A stretch of 64,000 nt of DNA from Balaenoptera acutorostrata (taxonomy: Eukaryota > Chordata > Mammalia > Artiodactyla > Balaenopteridae): contig NC_080075.1 in NCBI RefSeq assembly GCF_949987535.1, positions 55,359,636-55,423,635 on the forward strand, read 5' to 3'. Of this stretch, positions 44,112 to 56,449 are shown one piece after another; position 1 is the first letter of the stretch; each line of letters begins with the position of its first letter. Below the pieces are notes generated by a model, which saw only the letters and a list, made by a program, of their open reading frames with translations, did no database searches and had not been told where the DNA came from. A program made the position numbers and the translations under genes.

Positions 44112-47100
44112 TTTAATTATAAAAAACACATAACATGAAATCTACCCTCTTAACAAAATTTTAAGTGTACAGTACAGTATTAACTGTATGCACACTGTTG
44201 TATAGCAGATCTCTTTTTCACCTTGCATGATTGAAACTTTATACCCATTAAACACAACTTTCTAATTCCCCTCCACCTGGCCCCTGGCAACCATCATTCT
44301 ACTTTCTGCTCCTATGAATTTGACTACTTTAGATACCTCATTTAAGTGTAATCATGCAGTATTTTTCCTGTGACTGGCTTATTTCACTTAGCATAATAAT
44401 GTCCTCAAGGTTCATCCATTATGTAGCATATGACAGGATTTCCTTGTCATATTTAAGGCAAAATAATATTTCATTCAATGTATATATAACATTTTCTTTA
44501 TCCATTCAATCATCAATAGACATTTAGGTTGTTTCCACCTCTTGGTTATTGTGACTAAAGCTCCAATGAACATGGGAATGCAAATATCTCTTTGAGATCC
44601 TGTTTTCAGTTCTTTTGGATAAATATCCAGAAGTGAGATTGTTGGATCATATGGGAGTCTTTAATCCATTTTGAGTTGATTTCTGTATATGATGTAAGAT
44701 GAGGGTCCAATTTCATTCTTTTGCATGAGATATTTAGTTTTCCTAGTACCATTTGTTGAAGAGACTATTCCCATTGTGTAGTCTTGGCACCCTTGTTGAA
44801 GATTGTTTTACTGTATTTGTGTGGGTTTATTTCTAGGATCTCTATTCTATTATATTGGTCTATCTGTCTGCTAGTACTATGCTGTTTCGATTACTGTAGG
44901 CTTGTAATATATTTTGAAGTTAGGAGTGTGAAGCCTACAGCTTTGTTCTCTTTCAAGATTGTTTTTGCTATTCAGGGTTCTTTGTGGTTTCACATGAATT
45001 TTAGGATTTTTTTTTTATTTCTTCAAAAAATGCCATTGAGACTTTGATAGGAATAACACTGAATTTGTAGATCACTTTCAGTAGTATGAACAGTATTAAG
45101 TCTTCTAAACCATGAACATGGGATGTCTTTCCATTTATTTGTGTCTTTAAATTCTTTCAGCAGTGATTTGTAGTTTTTAGTGTTCAAGTATTTAGCTTCC
45201 TTGGTTAAATTTATTCCTAGTATTTTGTTCTTTTTGATGATATTGTAAATGGAATTGTTTTCTTAATTTTCCTTTTGGATTATTCATTTTTATTGTATAG
45301 AAACAATTGCTTTTTATATGTTGATTTTGTATCTCTCCAATTTTGATGTATTTTATGTCTTTCTCGTGTCTAATTGCTGTAGCTAGGACTTTCAATATTA
45401 TGTTGAATAAAAGTGGCAAGAGTGGACATCCTTGCCTTATTCCTGATGTTAGAGGAAAAGCTTTCAGTTTTTCACTGTTGTGTATGAATGAGGTTAGCTG
45501 TGCACTTTTCATATATGACCTGCATTATATAGAGGTAATTTCCTTCTATTCCTAGTTCATTGACTGTTTTTTTAATCATGAAAGGGTGTTTAATTTTGTC
45601 AAATGCCTTTTCTGCATCTACTGAGATGATCATGTGATTTTGTCTTTCTTTCTGTTAATGTGGTGTATCGCATTGATTGATTTTTGTATGTTGAACCATC
45701 CTTGCATTCCAGGGATAAATCCCACTTGGTCATGGTGTATAATTCTTTTAATGTGCTATTGAATTCAGTTTGCTAATATTTTGTTGAGATTTTTGCATCT
45801 GTGTTCATCAGGGATATTGGCTTGCAGTTTTCTTTTCTTGTAGTGTCTTTCTGGCTTTGGTATCAGGGTAATGCTGACCTCTTAAAATGAATTTGAAAGG
45901 GTTCCCGCCTCTTCAGTTTTTTGGAAGAGTTTTCAGGAGTTGGCATTAATTTTTCTAAAAATTTTTGTAGAATTCTCCTTTGAGGCTATCTGGTCTTGGG
46001 CTTTTTTTTTTTTTGGTTAGGAGGTTTTGATTACTGATTCAATCTCCTTACTAGTTATAGATATGTTCAGATTTTCTATTTCTGCATGGTTCAGTCTTGG
46101 TAGGTGGTATGTTTCTAGGAATTTATCCATTTCTTTTAGGTTTTCCAATTTGTTGGTGTATGGTTGTTCAGAGTAGTCTCTTACAATGCTTTTTATTTCT
46201 GTGGCATCAGTATAATGTCTTCTTTTTCATTTCTGATTTTATATATTTGAGTCTTCTCTTTTTTTCTTAGTCTAGCTAAAGGTTGTCAGTTTTATCTTTT
46301 CAAAAGCTAACTCTTAGTTTCATTGATTTTTTTCCATTTTTCTATTTCATTTATTTCTGCCCTAATTTTTATTATTTCCTTCCTTCTGCTAATTTTGGAC
46401 TTAGTTTTTCTTTTCCTAGTTCCTTAATATATAAAGTTAAGTTGCTTATTTGAAATCTTTCTTTTTAGATGTAGGCTTTTACCACTATAAACTTTTCTTA
46501 GTACCGCTTTTGCTGCATCCCACGTTTTGGTATGTGTATTTCATTTTTGTTTGTCTCAAGATATTTTCTAATTTCCCTTTAGATATCTTCTTTGATCCAT
46601 TGGTTGTTCAAGAGCGTGTTGTTTAATTTCTACAGATTTGTGTTTTCCATTTTTCCTTCTGCTACTGATTTCTAGCTTAATTCCATTGTGGTCAGAAAAG
46701 ATACTTGGTATGATTTCAGTCTTCTTAAGTTTGTTAAGACTTTGTTTGTGACCTAGCATGTAATCCATGCTGGAGAGTGTTAAAACTGTGCTTGAGAAAA
46801 ATGTGTGTTTTGCTGCTGTTGATGGAATATTTTGCTATGTCGTCTGTTAGGTCTATTTGATCTATATCATTGTTAAAGTCCTCTGTTTCCTTATTGATCT
46901 TCTCTCTGGATAGTTTATTCATTATTGGAAGTGAGATAGTGACATCTCTTAATATTACTGTGTTCCTGACTATTACTCCCTTCAGTTCTGTTAATGTTTA
47001 CTTTATATATTTGGGTACTCTGATGTTGGGTGCATATATATCTATAGTTACTATATCTTCTTAGTGAATTGACCTTTTCATCATTATAAAACGTCCTTCT

Positions 47101-47893
47101 TTTACTCTTATGACAGTTTTTGACTTAAAATATATTTTATATGATATAAGTATGGCCACTCCTGCTCTCTTTTGGTTACCTTTAGCACAGAATATCTTTC
47201 TCCATCCTTTCACTTTCAGCTTATGTGTGTTCTTAAACCTAAAGTGAGTCTCCTGTAGACAGCATATAATTGGATATTGTTTTTTTTTAATTTATTCAGC
47301 TACTCTATAGCTTTTGACTAGGGAGTTTAATTTACATTTAAAATAGTTACTTATAAAGAAGGATGTGCTATTGTCATTTTGTTCATTGTTTTCTGTCTGT
47401 TTTGTAGCTTTTTTTGCCCCTCGCTTGATGTCTTTGTGTTTCACTGATTTGTTTTAGTGACATGATTTGATTCCTTTCTCATTTTTGTTTGTGAATCTGG
47501 ATGTCTATTTCCTTCCTCAGACTTGGGGAGTTTGGAGCCATTATTTCTTCAAATAAGCTTTCTGCTCCTTTCTTTCTGTCTCTTCACCTTCTGGGGCTCG
47601 CATAATACATATATTAATCCACTTGATAGTGTTCCGTATGTCTCTTAGGCTTTCTTCACTTTAAAAAAAATTTGCTTCTCCAACAATAATAGATAATTTC
47701 AAATGGCCTGTCTTCGAGTTTGCTGATTATTTCCTCTCCATAATCAAGTATGTTGTTGAACACCTCTAGTGAATTTTTCAATTCAGTTATTATATTCTTT
47801 AGCTCTAAATTTTCTGTTTGGTCCTTTTTAATATTTTCCACCTCCTTATTGCTAGTCTTATTTTTTTTCATATATCATTTTCCTGGGCTCATT
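44112..47893 (-). mobile_element. Long degraded antisense L1
   Basis: Read on the minus strand this contains L1 endonuclease remnants (frame at 46568-46768 with EIIPSIFSDHNGIKLE) and reverse transcriptase remnants (frame at 45192-45512 with [14 protein letters not shown]), plus 3' region and upstream sequence. All frames are broken by stops and shifts. A join at about 44,658 skips several hundred bases of the expected ORF2 end. It is an old, inactive element. Confidence 0.85.
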
Positions 47894-47904
47894 AAGCATC
47901 CCAG

Positions 47905-48562
47905 TGAGTCTTTTTTTTTTTTCTTTTCCATTATGGTTTATTACAGGATATTGAATATAGTTTCCTGTGCTATACAATAGGACTGTATTGTTTATCCATT
48001 CTATATATAATAGTTTGCATCTGCTAGTCCCAAACTCCCAATCCAACCCTCCCCCGCACCCCCTACCCCTTGGCAACCACAAGTCTGTTCTCTGTGTCTG
48101 TGAGTCTGTTTCTTTTTTGTAGATAAGTTCATTTATGTCATATTTTAGATTCCACATATAAGTGATATCGAATGGTATTTGTCTTTCTCTTTCTGACTTA
48201 CTTCGTTTAGTACAATAATCTCTGAGTCCATCCATGTAGCTGCAAATGGCATTATTTCATTCTTTTTTTGTGACTGAGTAATATTCTATTGTATATATAT
48301 ATATATATACCACATCTTCTTTATCCATTCATCTGTCGATGGACATTTAGGTTGTTTCCATGTCTTGGCTATTGTAAATAGTGCTGCTATGAACATAGGG
48401 GTGCATGTATCTTTTCAAATTATAGTTTTGTCTGGATATATGCCCAGGAGTGGGGTTGCTGAATCATATGGCAACTCTATTTTTAATTTTTTGAGGAACC
48501 TCCATACTGTTCTCCATAGTGACTGCACCAATTTACATTCCCACCAACAGTATAGGAGGGTC
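47905..48562 (-). mobile_element. Younger L1 3' end next to the old L1
   Basis: A T-rich left end is followed by antisense L1 3' sequence that ends at ccaccaacagtataggaggg. Imperfect flanking matches (ccagtgagtctttt and ccagggagtccttttt) may be the target duplication. It contains a (TA)n run at 48,290-48,309 typical of L1 3' sequences. Confidence 0.8.
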
Positions 48563-48565
48563 CAG

Positions 48566-48712
48566 GGAGTCCTTTTTAAGATATGGATTCCCAGACCCTA
48601 CTGGCAGAAATTCTAATTCAGTAGTCTGGAGTGGGGCCTGGAAAGCTGTATTTCTGAAAAGTCCCCTAGGTGATTCATATGTACATCTAGGTTTGGAAAC
48701 CACTTCCAGTTA
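48566..48712 (+). mobile_element. MER5A DNA element
   Basis: MER5A-like sequence: gcagaaattctaattcag, ggagtggggcctggaaagc, ctaggtgattcatatg, ggtttggaaaccact. Confidence 0.7.
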
Positions 48713-48818
48713 AAAGACTACCTTCAACCCCTCCCACCTCGCAGTTCTCTCCAGGATGCCACCATCTGCCTATGAGTTTTCTGTCTCTTTGTATCATTTG
48801 AGGCTCTAAAAATCTTTC

Positions 48819-48865
48819 TGCTTCAAGGCAACCTTCCTGGATTTTGCTTCAAGGCAACCTTCCTG
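48819..48865 (+). repeat. Short tandem duplication
   Basis: tgcttcaaggcaaccttcctg occurs twice with a 26-base period and no mismatch, which indicates a recent local duplication. Confidence 0.9.
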
Positions 48866-49044
48866 TTTAACCACAAGTTTCTTATGACTCTCTCCAGCGC
48901 TCTCCAACCCAAAATGTGCCTACACTTTCCATTTTTGTATTAATTTGGCATTTCCATTCTCTCCACTTGCTATCTGTGATTGAGTCATTGCTGACTAGAA
49001 ATCTTCTGGAGGTCTGCCCTGATCATCTCATTATTATTTGATGA

Positions 49045-49190
49045 CAAAAAGGTGGTGAGTGTAGTAGAAATGGAACTCTGGGAACCCAGGTTTTGGTCTC
49101 TGTTCTACTAGGGTATGACCTTGGACAGTCTGCTTTCCCTCTCTGGGCTTCAGTTTCCTCATCTGTCAAATGATTCATGAATAGATGGTC
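49045..49190 (+). mobile_element. MIR SINE
   Basis: Sense MIR with tatgaccttggacagtctgc and ggcttcagtttcctcatctg. It lies about 160 bases upstream of the ATP6V1E2 coding exon. Confidence 0.75.
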
Positions 49191-49321
49191 TCCATGATCC
49201 TTCCCTTTGGACTCTGACTATATCCTTCCTCCCCTCATGCATTCCACAGCTCAGAACGTGGAACTCTGGAGACACTCCTGAAACTCTGCCCTAAGTCAAA
49301 GGAACCAGAGAGTCCACCAGT

Positions 49322-49344
49322 TCTCCCTCCACCTCCCTTTCCAG
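49322..49344 (+). other. 3' splice site just before the ATP6V1E2 start codon
   Basis: An unbroken polypyrimidine-rich tract ends in TTTCCAG at 49344, eight bases before the ATG. This is a textbook acceptor and would join upstream untranslated exons, probably starting near the RHOQ CpG island, to the single coding exon. A second, weaker CCACAG lies at about 49250. Retrocopies that gain promoters often acquire such untranslated exons. Confidence 0.6.
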
Positions 49345-49352
49345 GAGCAACC

Positions 49353-50033
49353 ATGGCCCTGAGTGATGTCAATGTGCAGAAGCAGATTAAGCACATGATG
49401 GCTTTCATTGAGCAGGAAGCCAATGAGAAGGCAGAAGAAATAGATGCCAAGGCTGAGGAAGAGTTCAACATTGAGAAAGGACGCCTTGTGCAAACCCAAC
49501 GACTGAAGATTATGGAGTATTATGAGAAGAAAGAGAAGCAGATAGAGCAGCAGAAGAAAATCCAGATGTCTACCATGAGGAATCAGGCAAGGCTGAAAGT
49601 CCTGAGAGCCCGAAACGACCTCATCTCAGAGTTGCTGAATGATGCAAAGCTGAGACTCAGCAGGATTGTGGCAGACCCAGAATTTTACCAGGGGCTGCTG
49701 GATAAACTAGTGCTCCAGGGTCTGCTCCGACTGCTGGAGCCTGTGGTGATTGTACGCTGCAGGCCACAGGACCTCCTCCTGGTGGAGGCTGCAGTGCAAA
49801 AAGCCATCCCTCAATACATGACAGTCTCCCACAAACGTGTGGAAGTCCAAGTTGACAGAGAGGTGCAACTGGCTACAGATGCGGCTGGAGGTGTGGAGGT
49901 CTACAGTGGTGATCAGAGAATAATGGTTTCCAATACTCTGGAAAGTCGACTGGATCTCTTATCCTGGCAAAAGATGCCAGAAATACGAAAGGCCTTGTTT
50001 GGAGCCAGTGCCAACAGGAAGTTCTTTATATAA
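49353..50033 (+). CDS. ATP6V1E2: V-type proton ATPase subunit E2
   Basis: An uninterrupted 226-codon frame starts [20 protein letters not shown] and ends NRKFFI, the full usual length of the family. Subunit E pairs with subunit G to form the peripheral stalks that hold the catalytic V1 head of the vacuolar proton pump against the membrane sector. Residues about 1-110 are a long charged helix rich in Glu, Lys and Gln. Residues about 115-226 form the globular C-terminal domain that contacts the V1 head, including [13 protein letters not shown]. The lack of introns fits its known origin as a retrocopy of ATP6V1E1, and the expressed isoform is mainly testicular (family knowledge). The ATG has a strong context (gcaaccATGg). 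No stop, frameshift or loss of ends is visible, so it looks functional. The gene runs opposite to RHOQ, as in human. E1 is the alternative, but E1 is a multi-exon gene elsewhere. Confidence 0.97.
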   Translation: MALSDVNVQKQIKHMMAFIEQEANEKAEEIDAKAEEEFNIEKGRLVQTQRLKIMEYYEKKEKQIEQQKKIQMSTMRNQARLKVLRARNDLISELLNDAKLRLSRIVADPEFYQGLLDKLVLQGLLRLLEPVVIVRCRPQDLLLVEAAVQKAIPQYMTVSHKRVEVQVDREVQLATDAAGGVEVYSGDQRIMVSNTLESRLDLLSWQKMPEIRKALFGASANRKFFI

Positions 50034-50189
50034 GCCTCTAGGAAGTGAAGCTCATGTTGAACTTCTAAGCCCCAAAAGCATGAGTTATTAGGACAAAGGA
50101 AACCAGTAATATCTCCTCCTCTTTTTTGCTCTGGTATTAGTCTATCATCATGAAATACCCTTTGACTAGCTAAAGGCATTATACTTTGG

Positions 50190-50195
50190 AATAAA
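50190..50195 (+). terminator. Polyadenylation signal of ATP6V1E2
   Basis: AATAAA lies 157 bases after the stop codon and would end the transcript near 50,205-50,220, giving a short 3' untranslated region. No other canonical signal is closer to the stop codon. Confidence 0.7.
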
Positions 50196-50219
50196 GCCTG
50201 ACTTAATGCTTAGCAACCT

Positions 50220-51867
50220 ATTTCCAATTTATCTATACATACTACAGCTTCTTGTCAGTTCTACAGTCTGGGTTGAAGGGAGTAGAGACATCTGCTCTTT
50301 AGCTTGTCCTCCAACTGAGATGTGAATGGTATTCTTGACCTATGGGTCTGGGTGTTCTAAAGCTCTTTAATATGTATGTGAAGTTTGTTTTTCTTCTTTT
50401 GTTTCAGCTTCTTGTTCTTATGTTATTTAATAAGGTCTAGAACTCTTTTTTCATGTGTAGAGGGTCAACTTCATGGGCGTATGGTGAGTGCAGTCACACA
50501 GAGCTCCATGTCAGAAGAGCCCGGCACTTGGGGTCTAATGCCTTATAGCCACTGTCTGGAAATTCTTAATTTTATTTTTGCATGTGTGCTTTATAAGTGA
50601 AGTCCAATGGGACTTTGGAGCATGTGTCAGGGACTTGGACCTTGGCTCACATGTAGTACTAATTCCCGAAGCCTACCCAACTCCCTGGGATGGGTTCTTG
50701 ACCACCCACTTCCCAGCGCCCTGGTGCTCCAAGACCCTGCCTTCCCTTCCCTCAACTAGTGCACATTGCTGCCCTCTGCCCCTGGTTAGGGCCCAGTGTG
50801 CATGCAGGGAGGGTCTGTATGCTCCGTAGAATCTTAGGGCTGGGCATAATGGTGGCCATCTCTGCTCAGGTTGGCAGCTCCATGGCACATTCAGCAGGGG
50901 ACTTGGTGAGCGTGGGTCTCTCACCCACCAGATACTGGGCACATCTCAGTGTGGAGGTTTAAAGACCCTGGGGTTCACCTGTCTCCTGTGGATTGGATCA
51001 GCCAGCCTATTGGAATGGGAGATGCCTGGCTTGGCTTCCCTGACCCCAGCCTCGGTACAACACATAGATCTGGGGGCTGGTGGGAAGGAGGGCCCAGCAG
51101 TTGTCAAGGTTGCTGGGCCTGAGTCTCGGGGAGGGATCTTCAGGAACTTATAAGGGTCTGCACTTGCCCTGTAAAGTATCCTGTGCCTGATGGAGTTCTC
51201 CATTAGACAACTCAGTGTCTGGCGGGGACTTGGGCTCACCTCTTGTGGCCAGCTGGATGCATCTTCTGGGAGAAGCCAAGAAATACAGTCATTGTGGTGA
51301 TTCTCTATATGGGCATTGCACAATATAAAGATAAATGATAAAATTCATGCTAAGGATGTTATATTGTAATTTTTATTTACTTAGACATTAAATAACAAAT
51401 AAACACCATGACAAGCCAAAAGAGAGACTGCAGAAGAAAAGAAAAAGCTTTATAAGTATTTTAGTACCTTTAACTGTACTTTTTGAACAAAGGATTCCAC
51501 AGTTTCATTTTACACTGGGCCCCATAAATTATGTAGCTGGTTCTGCATGTGTATGCTGATTTAAAGTCTAATTTATGCCCGAGTGTGATTTATGGATTAA
51601 AATAGAAGTTTTTTGAAGAAAAGAACCCCCAGGCAGCTCTGCCAAGGGCAGAGGTTGGCTTGTGTGGTCAGGAATTTATAAGGAACAGAAATCCCATGAA
51701 GCTCAAACACAGAGTAGGAGGCAGGTTATTAGTAAACAGGGGTGTCTCATAGACGCTCGGGACAGGAATCTGTCATGGTCTCACAGGAGGGCTGGAACTG
51801 GGCATCAGAAAGCTTTCTGAAGTCCTCTAGATGGCTAGTTCATTTTCTTTTTTAAGGAGTGACTTTT
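50220..51867. other. DNA downstream of ATP6V1E2
   Basis: Unique sequence with no exon or repeat that I can support. TMEM247, the next gene in human, is not recognised here or further right. Confidence 0.4.
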
Positions 51868-51883
51868 TCTACTGTCCATTTTA

Positions 51884-52287
51884 TTTTTTTATTATAATTT
51901 TTTAAACGTAAGGACTGATACTCTATTTTTTTATTTTATCTTTTTTTTTGGCTGCGTTGGGTCTTCGTTGCTGCGCGCGGGCTTTCTCTAGTTGCGGCGA
52001 GCGGGGGCTACTCTTCTTTGCGGTGTGCAGGCTTCTCACTGCAGTGGCTTCTCTTGGTGTGGAGCACAGGCTCTAGGTGCATGGGCTTCAGGAGTTGCAG
52101 CACGTGGGCTCAGTAGTTGCGGCACACAGGCCCTAGAGCGCTGGGCTTCAGTAGTTGCGGCACGTGGGCTCAGGAGTTGCAGCACATGGGCTTAGTTGCT
52201 CCGCAGCATGTGGGATCTTCACGGACCAGAGATTGAACCCGTGTTCCCTGCATTGGCAGGTGGATTCTTGCACCACCAGCGAAGTCC
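51884..52287 (-). mobile_element. CHR SINE, slightly aged
   Basis: Minus-strand copy. Its flanking 16-base duplications tctactgtccatttta (51868-51883) and tctactgttcatttta (52288-52303) differ at one base. Confidence 0.9.
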
Positions 52288-52303
52288 TCTACTGTTCATT
52301 TTA

Positions 52304-53050
52304 AATGGTGGAGTTTGCATGGTCCCCAGAGTTTACATGTTGTAGTTCCAGAAACAAATTTGCTTTTCTTGGAGTCAGTTCCTCTTTTCTTAGAAGGAAT
52401 CCATTTGGCCCAGTTCAGATTAGATGTCCACCTACAGTCCAGTTGGTGTCTGGGGCAGTTCTAAGAGAAAAGGGAGTCTTTGTCAGCTGGACAGACTCCT
52501 TAAAGGGTGTCTTCTTTGTGGGCCCTTTTGAGTTGTGAATTGCCTCATTCATTGAAAAATTTCTGAACGCCAGCAATGAGCTAGGTGCTGTGCTAGCTCC
52601 TGGGCTGCAAAGAATACCATCTGGTCCTGTCTTTTCACTAATTATAGACACATACACAGATGATAACATGGTGATGATACAACGTGGAAGTGCTGTATTC
52701 AGCGTACTGTGGAAATACAGTAGCAGGTAGAGAGAGAGGTTCACAGAACGCTCCGGGGTGTTGGCAGTTGAGCTGGGAAAGAACTTCAGGCAGAGGTGGG
52801 GGATGGGGTGGGGAGAGCATATGCAAAGGCCCTGAGGTGTGAAAAAGCAAGTTGTGTTAGAGGACCTGTGTGTAGTTCAGTGTGATGGAGTGTGAGGGGT
52901 GAAGGGAAGTGACATGGATGAGGCTGGAAAGATGGACAAAGCCTGATTATGTGTGCTTCCTGCCCTGCTCAGGAATTAGATGAAATCTGGTGTTGGGCGG
53001 TGGCGGGGGAGGGGGGGGGGTGGTGGTGTAGGTGATGCAGGGTCATTGAA
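52304..53050. other. Unique DNA with an L2-like piece and G-run
   Basis: L2-like sequence is at about 52,555-52,860. A G-rich run (several tracts of 3 to 10 G) is at about 53,000-53,022. Confidence 0.45.
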
Positions 53051-53055
53051 GGACT

Positions 53056-53193
53056 TTATTTATTTATATATTTTTAAGTTTTTTGGCCTCACCGCACAGC
53101 ATGCAGGATCTTAGTTCCCCAACCAGGGATCGAACCCACACCCCCTGCACTGGAAGCACGGAGTCTTAACCACTAGACCACCAGGGAAGTCCC
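53056..53193 (-). mobile_element. Short CHR-type SINE
   Basis: Minus-strand head of the SINE only (right end accaccagggaagtccc). The flanks ggacttta and ggactttta hint at a decayed target duplication. Confidence 0.75.
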
Positions 53194-56100
53194 TGAGAGC
53201 TGGACTTTTAAAAGATTATTCTAGTGCCACTGTATGTGGAGGACACATTGGAGGGAGGGAGAGACTGCAGGCAGCGGCCCGGTTGGGGAACTGTTTATCA
53301 GCCCAGGTGAGAGATGACAATCTCCCCAGCGTTTTGGTGAGGTAGGTCAAATTCTTTGATACACAGGCCAGAAGAGATCAGAATCAGTGACCTGTGTCCT
53401 ATCCGCTCCCACCTCCCTGCCTTCCACCTCAGTAAATCCTTTCACTTGTCCAGGGCTTGAGGCTTTCCATCACAGTTTCACACCATCTTACAAGGCCCCC
53501 TGGACTCCCCCTCAGAGCCCTCCCCTTTCTCTCCCAGCCATCATTCCAGACCCAGCAAAGCATTTCCTTCCCACTTGCCTGAGCCCCCAGCCACCTCCCA
53601 TTCTGGGAACTTGAACCCTACTTCAAGCTGTATAACCCAGGAGTGTCTAGCCCCCTGGTCCACCCCAGGTCTGGCCCTCTGAGCTGGCCTCAATCCGTTA
53701 CTGGGGCCCCCGACAATAATTCGTGTCCCCAAAATTGACATTACTTCATCTCCCCTGCAAAATAGTTTTAATGAAAGGTTTTCTGGGAAGTTGAGGAGAG
53801 CTTTACACAGTACATGTGGGACAAAATTTCCCCCAGTCGCACTTCAACACCTCTCTGTTTTCCCAAACTTATCTCTCTCCCAGAGCTGCCCGATACTCTT
53901 TCTCCCCAGCCTCCTCCTCCTCAGCCTCTCAACCCCGTGGGTTCCAGTCTCCACCCTCATAATGTCGCCTCAGCAAAACAAAAACTGCTGGTGAACCAAG
54001 CCTGCCCTCCTAGCCCCTGGCTACCAGGACCGCAGCCCCTGTTGATGAGGACTTTCCATGCATTGCCTTTATTTCCTGTCAGCTGCTTTGTCTACTCGGC
54101 CCATCTTTTTCGACACAGATCTTTGTTGGTAGGGACTGTATCTTCATTCTTCTCTGTGGTCCCAGCTGCCTTGTTCTTTTAGTGCTGACGCTGGGTGTGC
54201 ACGTAGTAGGGTCTGAACAGACATTTATGTTCATTACATGCTTCATTCCCGGCCTGGCTCTGGTTTCTGGGTGGAGGCTTTCTCTTCAACCATGGATTGT
54301 GCCATAGAAAAGGGCAGTTATGTGAGGTGAGGACCAGGGGACGGACGCCCGCCCTGTAACCCAGCGATGGTTCTTGACAAGAAAATCCCTCTCTACTGCT
54401 CCTGGGGGGAAGGCTGCACATGGGTAGAGCATGAACTCAAGCAAGACTCACTTCAGTCAGGGCTTATTGGATCCCTTCCCTCCCTGGGAAACAAACGGGA
54501 GGGGGTTTGCTTTGGACCTGGGTGTGAAGGCAGGGGGCTGTGGATGGGCTGGGTCGTCCTTAGGGGCCTCAGCCATGGAGAGGCAAATCTTAGCCCTCAC
54601 CTTTCTGTAGCTCCCAGTGCCACCCTAGACCTGTGGGGTAGGCTGCTGGTCACCATCCTGTCCCTTCTGGCAGCTGCAGCCCTGTTAGGATCTTTGCTTT
54701 AGAAATGTTTGCACTGGGCCCTTTATGTTAGTTGTCTGGTACAAACGTACACACATTCTTTATTAGCGTTAACTGTCTTACCCTCAAGAAGGTGTGTTCC
54801 TTGTGTAAGTTCCTCAGTCCCCATGAGCCAAAAGGAGCAAACTGTCACAACCGCAGGCAGGCACAACCCTTCCCCACCGCTCTCCTCATTAACACTTCCT
54901 CCCGAGGTGCAAGGGAAGCTGTTTGCTGCTGACACAGACCCAAGCAGTGCTTATGGCGAGGCTGCTTCTGCAGGCTCACTCCCTGCCTGGGGAGGGCTGG
55001 GGGAAACTGAACATCGGGCAGCCAGGCCCTGCCCCTCACTGAGGCCAGCCCCCCCCGCCCCCCCCCCCAGGAAGGCTGTCGGCAAAGATAACTCGGTGGA
55101 GGGAGAACGTAGATTTAATTCCGATCCTGAGCTGCCTGGAGAGCCAGAAATGGAAAGGATACTTTGAGCACGCGCTAAAACCTCAGAAAATGCTGCAGGG
55201 CTTCCTCTCTGTCCCTAGGGTCCCAAGGTCCCTGGAAGGGGGTCAGCAGACCTATGCTGGGCCAACCCCAACCCGCATGGCTCTGGGGAACCAGTGCAGC
55301 CCCTCACTGAACTCCCCAGGGAGATACTCAAGTCTTTGCCCCCTTCCTCTGCCCTCCCCTGTCTCCTTCTCTGTACCCTCCCAGTTCATTACCTCCTTTC
55401 TGACATCATGCCTGGTCATTGACAACGCTGGGAAAGGCTGAATCTCTCCTCCCGCCCTCACCTTCCTAAGCTCTGTTCTAAGGCATGATAAACCCTCACT
55501 TTCTCACAACACCCCAGCTTTCCCACACAACCTCACAGCTCACCCTGTGGTCCTTTCCTGCAGGACGGGACCCCTTTCACCAGAAGGCAGGCTACTCCTT
55601 TCTCTCCGCAGACGCAGCAGAAGGGATCCCCAGCTCAGAGAGAGTCTTGGCAGACCCTTGGCCCAGCTCACCACCTCTCTTGCACACCCATGGAGTGATG
55701 GAGTTGGGCACATGTTTTTCTTATCACTGGGAGGTGAGCCCAGAGAGGGTGATGTTTGATGACTCCTGGCTGTTACCAAGCCTGAGTGGATTCACATCCC
55801 GAAGATCACACAAGATTTAGAACATGAAGGGATCTTGAAAGCCAAATGTTCATTTGAATCTGAGGCTCAAAGGAAGCAAGGAAGCAGTCCTGGGTCATAG
55901 CCAGCTAATAAGACCCTTGGGACTGCAAAGAAAAAACCTGATAAGACTGGGTTGTTGTCATTCATTTTTATGAAAAACTTAATGTATAAAAGCTCCAAAA
56001 CCTTGGCTCCCAGCAGGACAAACATGTTAGCAAATACCTGGCTATAGCTGGTTCCTTGGAGAATCCTTCATTTCTCTTTCCCAGGGTGTTCTGTCCTCAG

Positions 56101-56440
56101 GACTCAGTCACAATGTAGGTCTACAGAGAAGAGGTGCCGGGGGGTGACTGTATAAGGGATATGACTTGATGGGGCCCAGGGATAGACTGGGGTCCTGGAT
56201 GAGGTCAGGGCCCCGGGGGCATGTTGGGGAGCAGAGTGGGTGGGAAGGTGGGCCCACCACACAGCACCTGCCAGAGCAGGTGCTCCTGAACCTCTGTAAA
56301 AGAAAGAAGAGAGGGAGGGAGGGAGGAGAGGAGAAAGTGGAAGCAAGTTGCACTGGGGCTCAGTTGGAGAAAGGGAAGCAATAGGGAGTGTGTAAAGATT
56401 CTTATTTTCTCCTTTGGAATTTGAGCTCTGGGTTTTCACT
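53194..56440. other. Intergenic DNA
   Basis: Mostly unique and C-rich in places. A possible L2-like 3' piece is at about 54,060-54,240 and a C-run at about 55,049-55,069. Open frames here have no recognisable family. Confidence 0.4.
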
Positions 56441-56449
56441 CAGTTACAT

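Noticed and set aside
45192..45512. Minus-strand frame with a reverse transcriptase motif
   Set aside because: The motif [14 protein letters not shown] is real but belongs to a degraded L1. It is not a telomerase, retron or other host reverse transcriptase.
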